This document shows positions 8,087-13,607 of a stretch of DNA of 13,607 nt, one piece after another (positions within the stretch are counted from its first letter, which is position 1; every line of letters starts with the position of its first letter). Location: NCBI GenBank assembly GCA_002437565.1, contig DJQL01000144.1, positions 1 to 13,607 of the forward strand, read 5' to 3'. The position numbers and the translations under genes are program-made. The DNA is from Prevotella sp. UBA6387. GTDB taxonomy: Bacteria; Bacteroidota; Bacteroidia; Bacteroidales; Bacteroidaceae. The notes beneath the pieces were generated by a model. That model did no database searches and was not told the origin of the DNA. It worked only from the letters and a program-made list of their open reading frames with translations.

Positions 8087-8120
8087 AAGGCGGGACGGCA
8101 AATGATTGCCGTCCCGCCTT
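8087..8120. terminator. Perfect 15-bp hairpin between convergent genes, likely bidirectional terminator
   Basis: AAGGCGGGACGGCAA (8087-8101) pairs without mismatch with TTGCCGTCCCGCCTT (8106-8120) around the four-base loop ATGA. On the plus strand the stem ends in CTTTTC; on the minus strand it is followed by TTCTTATTAAATT. It lies 48 bases after the nuclease stop and 6 bases after the stop of the minus-strand regulator, the expected place for a terminator serving both genes. Confidence 0.88.
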
Positions 8121-8126
8121 TTCAAT

Positions 8127-9869
8127 TCATTCCTCTGCCACGCTCTTGCGGTATTCCGCTGGTGTCATGCCGAATTTCTTGGCAAAGAGACGGTGGAACG
8201 TTTGGCGGATGGGCACGCCACACTCGGCGCCGATGGCCTCGATGGTATAGTTTGGTCTCTCCTTTAGCAGTTTGGCGGCATGCTCCATGCGCAAGTCGTT
8301 GATATAGTTGTTGAACGATTGTTTGCAATAGGCGGCGAACAGGTCGTTGAGGTCGGCCACGGACATGCCAAGATCCTTTGCCACTTCTGTCCGTTCCAGC
8401 CTGGGTCGCGCGAAAAGTCGGCGCTCTATCACCGTTTTCTCCATTCTCAGAAACTCGTCATGGTCGGGCAAGTCCTTGGCGTTGGCCGCGTCATCCTCTG
8501 TAGCGTCCCCTTCCTTGGCCATGCTTTTTGTGTCGAGGTGATCCATGAGCTGACTTTTGTATTTTAGCAGATCGCTCACGAGGGCTGAGGCTGCAAGGTT
8601 CTTGGCTTTCAGCTTCCTGTTGTCGTGAAACGCCATTGCTATCAGGAGTATGCATACCGCGAGAAGCGTTGTGATGATGACATTGGCCGTGCCGCTGACT
8701 CTCAGGATCTTGTCTTGTCGGTTGATGTATTTCTTCAGCACGTCCTTGCCGAGCTGTTCCGACATCCATGTGGCGTTCTCGCTTCTCGTGCGCTTGTTGA
8801 GTGAGTCGCCGAGGGCGTAGGCTCTCATGCCAGTCTCCATGGCCTCCTTGTATCGTCCGAGGGCTTGCAGCGTGCGCGCCTTGCTCATCAGTATCACGTG
8901 CGCGTAGCTGTAGTCCACGGTGTCTTTGCCGTTTCTCCGCCACACGTTGTCCATCTCGTTCTCTTTCTTCAGCGCCTCGGCATACCGGCCTTTCAGCATG
9001 AGGTATGGCACCAGGAAGGTGGCCCCCTCTGGCGTGGAGGCTGCTCGCGTGCCCATCAGCTTGTCATACATGGCGTTGCCCTTTTCGTGCATGCCACTCT
9101 CCTCGTAGCCGATGGCGTAGATGGAATAGAAGGTGGCATTGGCTAAGTCGTTCACGCCGTCTATGCTTTCGGGCATGGTGTTGAGCTTGCGCAGCGCGGC
9201 CTCATAGCTGTTTTCTGTCTCTCGCAACTTGTCATATTGCTTCGTCTCGAGCAGGCTGTTGGCTTTCAGCGCGTAGGCGGTCACGAGGTCATATTGGTTT
9301 TTCCACGTCTGTGCCTTCTTGTTCTCGTCGTTGAGAATGTCTATCACCCTGTCGTAGCAGGCTATGGCGTGACGCGAGTCGCCGGTCTCGTAGTGGCATT
9401 GCCCCAACACGGTCATGAATTTAGCCACGAGTGCCCGGTCGTCGTGCTCGTATGCCTCGGCGAGGCCTTGCTCCGTTATCTTCAGGCAGTTGGCGTAGTC
9501 GCTTCGGTTATAGTACAAGAGCGAGGCTATGTGCAGCATCTCCAGCAGGCGGTCGGGGTGTTTCTCTATGCTTGGGTCTCGCAGGGCGGCATCGGTATAC
9601 GCGCTGGCTTTCTTGTAGTCGAGCATGGAGTTGTAGTACACTATGCCGCGTAGCGCGTTTATGTCGAGCTCGGTCATCGTCTTCCTCTCCTCGGCGTCGC
9701 GCAACAGCTTTAGGGCTTGCTTGGGTTGTGTCACGCTTATCTTCTTCACGTGTTCGTAGGTGTATCGGTCATTGCTGGGTTGGCCCATGCGTGGAGTTTG
9801 CCGGTCGTTTGAGCAGGCTGACATGATGACCACCGTTGCAATGGCTGCGAGTATGGAGAGTAGTTTCAT
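8127..9869 (-). CDS. Membrane-spanning TPR/AraC-type one-component regulator with lipoprotein-type signal
   Basis: A 580-residue regulator that seems to sense outside the cytoplasm and bind DNA inside. Residues 1-19 (MKLLSILAAIATVVIMSAC) are a lipoprotein-type signal with a weak lipobox MSAC. Residues about 40-380 are helix-pair repeats of TPR type (for example GQCHYETGDSRHAIACYDRVI, 156-176, and ARTLQALGRYKEAMETGMRAY, 331-351). One membrane segment follows at about 391-413 (VIITTLLAVCILLIAMAF), then a basic, charged linker. Residues about 475-575 are an HTH_18 AraC-type domain: first helix-turn-helix around 493-530, second at 542-565 (TIEAIGAECGVPIRQTFHRLF), closing with the typical GMTPAEYRK. 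TPR-TM-AraC proteins occur in Bacteroidetes. The gene is divergent from the large secreted protein at 10119, a plausible target. Its ligand is unknown. If Cys19 is not lipidated, the N-terminus is a simple signal peptide or anchor. Confidence 0.88.
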   Translation of the reverse strand: MKLLSILAAIATVVIMSACSNDRQTPRMGQPSNDRYTYEHVKKISVTQPKQALKLLRDAEERKTMTELDINALRGIVYYNSMLDYKKASAYTDAALRDPSIEKHPDRLLEMLHIASLLYYNRSDYANCLKITEQGLAEAYEHDDRALVAKFMTVLGQCHYETGDSRHAIACYDRVIDILNDENKKAQTWKNQYDLVTAYALKANSLLETKQYDKLRETENSYEAALRKLNTMPESIDGVNDLANATFYSIYAIGYEESGMHEKGNAMYDKLMGTRAASTPEGATFLVPYLMLKGRYAEALKKENEMDNVWRRNGKDTVDYSYAHVILMSKARTLQALGRYKEAMETGMRAYALGDSLNKRTRSENATWMSEQLGKDVLKKYINRQDKILRVSGTANVIITTLLAVCILLIAMAFHDNRKLKAKNLAASALVSDLLKYKSQLMDHLDTKSMAKEGDATEDDAANAKDLPDHDEFLRMEKTVIERRLFARPRLERTEVAKDLGMSVADLNDLFAAYCKQSFNNYINDLRMEHAAKLLKERPNYTIEAIGAECGVPIRQTFHRLFAKKFGMTPAEYRKSVAEE

Positions 9870-9889
9870 GTGTCTTATTCCTTTTAACG

Positions 9890-9921
9890 CAAAGTTATAA
9901 AAAATGTATCACATATCCCAA
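9890..9921 (-). promoter_or_regulatory. Probable promoter of the TPR/AraC regulator
   Basis: Read on the minus strand, TAACTTTG (9897 to 9890) lies 21 bases downstream of TTG (9921 to 9919), a good match to TTG-n(19-21)-TAnnTTTG. The regulator's ATG is 20 bases past the box. AAAAGGAAT just before the ATG is the nearest thing to a Shine-Dalgarno sequence in the window. Confidence 0.6.
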
Positions 9922-9994
9922 CAGTCGTGTGCCTGTTTTCTTGCCAACGGATGTTATAAGCTTGTTTTCAGGCTGTTTCTGGGTCAGTTTTTTG

Positions 9995-10018
9995 TTGTAA
10001 CATTCCGAATTGTTACAA
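9995..10018. promoter_or_regulatory. Palindromic operator candidate in the divergent promoter region
   Basis: TTGTAACA (9995-10002) and TGTTACAA (10011-10018) are perfect reverse complements around an 8-base spacer, itself partly symmetric (TTCCGAAT). It lies between the divergent promoters, about 75 bases upstream of the -7 box at 10081 and about 100 bases upstream of the regulator's -7 box. The dyad suits a dimeric regulator; AraC-type proteins more often use direct repeats, so the binding protein is uncertain. Confidence 0.5.
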
Positions 10019-10080
10019 TGTAATGCGTGTGGTGATACACCAATGGCTTGATTTTGGGGAGTTGCAATGGCCTTTTTGCC

Positions 10081-10088
10081 TATCTTTG
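10081..10088 (+). promoter_or_regulatory. Probable -7 box of the large secreted protein gene
   Basis: TATCTTTG fits TAnnTTTG and lies 30 bases before ATG 10119, the same arrangement as at the other three promoters. The -33 box is not clear: TTTTG at 10052-10056 is too far (24 bases) and TTG at 10062-10064 too near (16 bases). A weak -33 would fit a promoter that needs an activator. Confidence 0.45.
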
Positions 10089-10118
10089 TAGGGTACATTT
10101 CAACAAACCTTATTATAT

Positions 10119-13100
10119 ATGAAGAACCTATCAAAACTTTTATCCAATGGTATTGGCCTGTCGAGAAGTGTCGCCATGGCTGTCTTTATGGCTGTCGTCT
10201 CGTTGGTCTCCGCCCAGACGGTGAGCATAAGCCCAAAGACGGGCAACGTCATCTCAGCGGCGAGCTACAGTGATGAGAGCCACCTCGCGGGCTTTGGCGG
10301 CGCGTGGGTGCACGGACAGTTGCCCATGACCCTCGTCTCGTCCGACAAGAGTGGGCTCACCGGCAACGGCCTAATGAAGGAGCACGCCAACAACGTCGGC
10401 GTGTCGGATGGAAGCCTCGTGTTCGCCTCGGGCAAGTCGGCAGAAGTAATCAACCACTTGTCGCTGTCGCTGCCCAAGGGCTACCGCTTCACGAGCTACA
10501 AGATAGTGATGGACTACGACGATGATGGGGAGCAAGCGAGCACGTTCAAGGAAATGGATGCCGCTTTCAGCAAGGTGAACAAGAGCGTCACGGTGTCTTT
10601 GGGCACCAAGGGCGCGGTCTTGCAGCGCACGTCGATGTCCGATGCCGACATGGGCAACATCCTGTATTTCCGTCAAGATCACCCTACAGGCATGGCGAGG
10701 GTAAAGGTCACGTCGTTTGTCGTCACTTTCGAGTGTACCGACCAGTTCAGCGAGGCGCTCCGCCCTGCTTCCCTGTCGTCTGCCGTGAGCTGTGTGGCCC
10801 TGCCGTTCCAGACGCAGCGCGTGGACTTCGGACAGATAAAGAAGTCCACTGCTGCCAGCAGTGGCTATACATCTTATAAGTACAACTACAACAACGTGAA
10901 GGACCTTGCCGCCAACTTCCTTTTCTATGACGAGGCGGGCATTGTCGGTGGCACTGCCGTGCCTGGCACCGAGGGCGACAAGGCCATACAAGCCGTTGGA
11001 CGGAAAGACGGACGCGCCTACATGGGCTTGAAAAACAACACCTATTGGCTGGAATCTCCCACCGAGGCGCTCTCGCAAGACGGAAAGACGAAGTTGCCGC
11101 TTGGCTACCGCATCGTGGGCGCGCGAGTCTTGTTCTCCAACGGTGTCCGTGCCAGTGTTAAGAAAGGAGATGTTGTCTACATCACCGATGGCAACGGACG
11201 CTACATGAACGCCTCGCTGCGATTCACCTCCACCAAGGTGGCGTGGACCTATGGCAACGACGGCAAGGTGTCAATGACAGAAGGAAATAAAACTACCTAT
11301 CTAATGTATAAAAGTGGCAGGCCTTTTAGCGAGCCTTCGCTGTCAACGACAGATAATTCTCGCAGAGCCACCACTTTCAAAATGGATGGTTCAAACCTCT
11401 ACTGTGAAAATAGGGGCAATGCTTACATAGTCTCTTACGATGACAACGGCGATGGCTGCTTCAACAATGGCGGTCAGCACGCCGTGCTGGAAAGTGCCAG
11501 CAGCATGACGGGCAATGCCTCGTTCACCGTAAAGCTATTCGACAAGACGGGCAACGCCGTGGCGCAAGAGGCCAAGGCCGATGCCGACAACCCAACGGGA
11601 GAGCTCGTGTTGGGGCAAATGAACAACGACGCTATCAAACTGCAAGTCGAGGGACTGGAGGGTGACAATCTCGCTTACGTTAGCCTTGAGGTGGAGCTTG
11701 AGGCTCTCAACCCGTATATAGACAAGATGGACATCGCCTGCACGCTGCCGTCGGGAGAGACGAAGCTCAAGCAGCAGTATCTGGCCGACGACTTCACCAT
11801 CGGCATCAACGGCAAGGTCGACTTCGCCGTGCCTGCCAACGTGGATACCAAGAACCTGAAGTTCGACCTTGAGGGGCTGCACCACAAGAAAGCCGACGAG
11901 ACATACGCCGACTGGGGAAAACAAGGCCAGAACTCTCGCTACCATTTCGCGAAGTCGGCTTACTATGACCTCATCGGCGAGAACCTGCAAGGGCACCGCA
12001 CTGATGCCGCCGACTACGACTATGCCAAGAAGATACGTGTGGACGTGGCTGGAAACACGGCGTTCCGATGCAACAACTCCGACAAGTTCAAGGCGGGCAC
12101 GTCGGGCAGCGAGACGTTCTATTATGAGGAGTACCGCTATTCCAATGCAGAGTATGCCGCTCAGGGCGGAACGTGGGGTGACATCACTACCACGGAGAAT
12201 GCCTATCGCGACTTCTACATGATGGTGTGCGACGAGACGCGCTACAACATCGCGCCAACTACCACGCCGCGCCATGCTTATTATGCTTATTATTCCACGA
12301 GCATGAAACTGGAGCGTGAGAACTACGAGCCTGTCGTCACCTACACGCGCGTCTACGACAACGCCATGCTCGCCGATGGCTTCGACAGCAATTTCTACGC
12401 CGGAGTCAAGGTCACGTTGCGCGACAAGAGCGGCAACGCCATGCCGGAAGGCACGGGATATGTCTACGCCAAGCAGGTCATCGACAAGATGAACGAGACG
12501 GCCAATGGCAAGCCCGCTGACCTCAACCACGTGCTTTATGTGGACCTGAGCAAGGTGAAGGCTGTCATCACGAGCGAGAACGATGCCACGATAGGCAAAC
12601 TGGCCGACATCAAGGCTCTTGTGGGCAAGAATGCGATGCTTTACCTGCCACAGGGCGTGACGGCGAGTCTCGACAACGTGGCTTCGAGGTCGGAGGCTGG
12701 CGATGACTTCAACGCCGAAAACGACATCGTGCTGACCGACAAGCTGCCGTTTTTCTCACTCTACGACATCCGTGTCAATGCCGACAATGAGGTAATTTAC
12801 AGTCGCACTATAACCAAGGCCAACAACACCGCAAAGTGGGTATCGGTAGTCATGCCGTTCACCTTGGCTCTCGACCCTGAGACTGGCACTTACCGTCAAC
12901 CTGCCGATGGCGGCCAGTTCACGTTCTATACCATGAACGCCGACAATTCGTTCAGCTCCTCTGGCGAGCGCTATACGGTCAACGCTCATTTCTCGCCGTG
13001 CTTAGGCGTGCCGGAGACGGAGGCCAACAAGCCTTATCTCGTCAACATTGAGAATCATGCCGCCTCGTCTGCCGACGACATCATGTTCACTCTCAGGCAG

Positions 13101-13607
13101 AGCGGAGCTACAATTGTCAAGACCCCGTCGTCGCTCAACGGCGAGACGGCGCAGGGCACCGTGGACGATGAGGCTATGTCGCTTGCCAACCGTGGCACTT
13201 ACTCTGGCGAGAAAATAGCCAAGGCCAAGGGCGTGTTCTATTTCAACAAAGACTTGTTCGTGTCGTCGCTAAACCTCGACGCGAAATACACCGATGTCTA
13301 CGTGCTGCCATTCCGCACGTGGTACGACCGTGTGGGGACAGCCAGCAATGCCGTGCGCTACATCCGCGTCTCCACGGAGCCTAACACCCAGCCTACAGGC
13401 ATCTCGTGGCCTTCTGCCGCTGCCTCCGACAACGGTTTCGAGCTTTCTACCAATGGTGGCGTGTTGACCGTCAAGGCATCTAATGATGTGCGTGTCTGTG
13501 TCCGTGCCCTCAGTGGCGCGACAGTCAGAGTGGCGACGCTTAGGGCAGGCGACACACGCGCGTTCTCGCTACCATCCGGCCTCTATGTGGTCAATGGCAC
13601 AAAGGTC
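10119..13607 (+). CDS. Large secreted protein of unknown family with sorting-like tail, 3' partial
   Basis: The frame is open from ATG 10119 to the last base: 1163 codons without a stop. The first ATG begins a signal peptide (MKNLSKLLSNGIGLSRSVAMAVF, then MAVVSLVSAQT, cleavage near residue 33), so the product is exported. It is Asp-, Asn- and Thr-rich, predicted mostly beta, with no membrane segment after the signal. I recognise no catalytic motif. Two stretches, SSAVSCVALPFQTQRVDFG (about 219-237) and KWVSVVMPFTLALDPETG (about 906-923), recall the W-x-x-x-x-LPF element of Bacteroidetes surface proteins. NKPYLVNIENH (about 971-981) and GVFYFNKDLF (about 1038-1047) often accompany it. A central region (about 583-720) is rich in Tyr and Asp. 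The end, SLPSGLYVVNGTKV, is the start of a typical Bacteroidetes C-terminal tail, so the true stop is probably only a few codons past the window. Divergent from the TPR/AraC gene. Function unknown: adhesin, matrix or binding protein are guesses. Confidence 0.85.
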   Translation, partial: MKNLSKLLSNGIGLSRSVAMAVFMAVVSLVSAQTVSISPKTGNVISAASYSDESHLAGFGGAWVHGQLPMTLVSSDKSGLTGNGLMKEHANNVGVSDGSLVFASGKSAEVINHLSLSLPKGYRFTSYKIVMDYDDDGEQASTFKEMDAAFSKVNKSVTVSLGTKGAVLQRTSMSDADMGNILYFRQDHPTGMARVKVTSFVVTFECTDQFSEALRPASLSSAVSCVALPFQTQRVDFGQIKKSTAASSGYTSYKYNYNNVKDLAANFLFYDEAGIVGGTAVPGTEGDKAIQAVGRKDGRAYMGLKNNTYWLESPTEALSQDGKTKLPLGYRIVGARVLFSNGVRASVKKGDVVYITDGNGRYMNASLRFTSTKVAWTYGNDGKVSMTEGNKTTYLMYKSGRPFSEPSLSTTDNSRRATTFKMDGSNLYCENRGNAYIVSYDDNGDGCFNNGGQHAVLESASSMTGNASFTVKLFDKTGNAVAQEAKADADNPTGELVLGQMNNDAIKLQVEGLEGDNLAYVSLEVELEALNPYIDKMDIACTLPSGETKLKQQYLADDFTIGINGKVDFAVPANVDTKNLKFDLEGLHHKKADETYADWGKQGQNSRYHFAKSAYYDLIGENLQGHRTDAADYDYAKKIRVDVAGNTAFRCNNSDKFKAGTSGSETFYYEEYRYSNAEYAAQGGTWGDITTTENAYRDFYMMVCDETRYNIAPTTTPRHAYYAYYSTSMKLERENYEPVVTYTRVYDNAMLADGFDSNFYAGVKVTLRDKSGNAMPEGTGYVYAKQVIDKMNETANGKPADLNHVLYVDLSKVKAVITSENDATIGKLADIKALVGKNAMLYLPQGVTASLDNVASRSEAGDDFNAENDIVLTDKLPFFSLYDIRVNADNEVIYSRTITKANNTAKWVSVVMPFTLALDPETGTYRQPADGGQFTFYTMNADNSFSSSGERYTVNAHFSPCLGVPETEANKPYLVNIENHAASSADDIMFTLRQSGATIVKTPSSLNGETAQGTVDDEAMSLANRGTYSGEKIAKAKGVFYFNKDLFVSSLNLDAKYTDVYVLPFRTWYDRVGTASNAVRYIRVSTEPNTQPTGISWPSAAASDNGFELSTNGGVLTVKASNDVRVCVRALSGATVRVATLRAGDTRAFSLPSGLYVVNGTKV

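Noticed and set aside
9237..9653. Plus-strand open frame of 138 residues within the regulator gene
   Set aside because: Shadow of the TPR-coding strand, with Val-rich low-information translation.
10371..11078. Minus-strand open frame of 235 residues
   Set aside because: Antisense shadow of the same large gene; composition rich in His, Arg and Val, and no recognisable domain.
11535..12530. Minus-strand open frame of 331 residues inside the large secreted protein gene
   Set aside because: It mirrors the GC-biased codons of the plus-strand gene. Its translation is Val/Arg/Leu-rich low-complexity, without signal, motif or promoter, while the plus frame is continuous over 1163 codons.
1..13607. 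Signs of a mobile element, CRISPR array or integrated phage
   Set aside because: No transposase, integrase, spaced direct repeats, tRNA-flanking attachment site or phage gene is visible.

Overview
The window looks like chromosomal DNA from a member of the Bacteroidales, most likely Prevotellaceae. The basis is a SusC/SusD pair, a one-piece AraC-type regulator with a sensor part, short leaders with TAnnTTTG-type promoter boxes and no clear Shine-Dalgarno sequences, and secreted proteins ending in the (I/V)Y(I/V)-x-G-K type tail common in this group. The genus call is inference. No tRNA, rRNA, CRISPR array, transposase or integrase is visible, and no gap without a gene exceeds about 250 bases.

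Layout. (1) Bases 1-5143, plus strand: the C-terminal three quarters of a SusC-type TonB-dependent porin (its start lies before the window), then the SusD-type lipoprotein and a secreted DUF218/YdcF-like protein. The gaps are 21 and 23 bases, so this is one likely operon. No glycoside hydrolase follows, so the imported ligand is unknown. (2) 5257-6369, plus: a GT-B glycosyltransferase of the MJ1255/Glyco_trans_1_3 type, probably with its own promoter. (3) 6479-8038, plus: a secreted endonuclease I family DNase with a Pro-Asp repeat linker, a beta-rich C-terminal module and a sorting-like tail. (4) 8087-8120: a perfect 15-bp hairpin between convergent genes, probably a two-way terminator. (5) 8127-9869, minus: a regulator with lipoprotein-type signal, TPR-like helices, one membrane span and a cytoplasmic AraC-type DNA-binding domain. 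(6) 9870-10118: a divergent promoter region with a palindromic operator candidate. (7) 10119 to the window end, plus: a secreted protein of at least 1163 residues that I cannot place in a family. It is open to the last base and seems to be only a few codons short of its end.

How they may work together. SusC and SusD should form an outer-membrane uptake complex, with the DUF218 protein acting on the same cargo or the envelope in the periplasm. The regulator and the large protein share one divergent region, so the large protein is the most obvious candidate target. The nuclease and the large protein carry similar C-terminal tails, suggesting export and anchoring by the same route. The glycosyltransferase shows no clear link to its neighbours. 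All functional links are inference from position.
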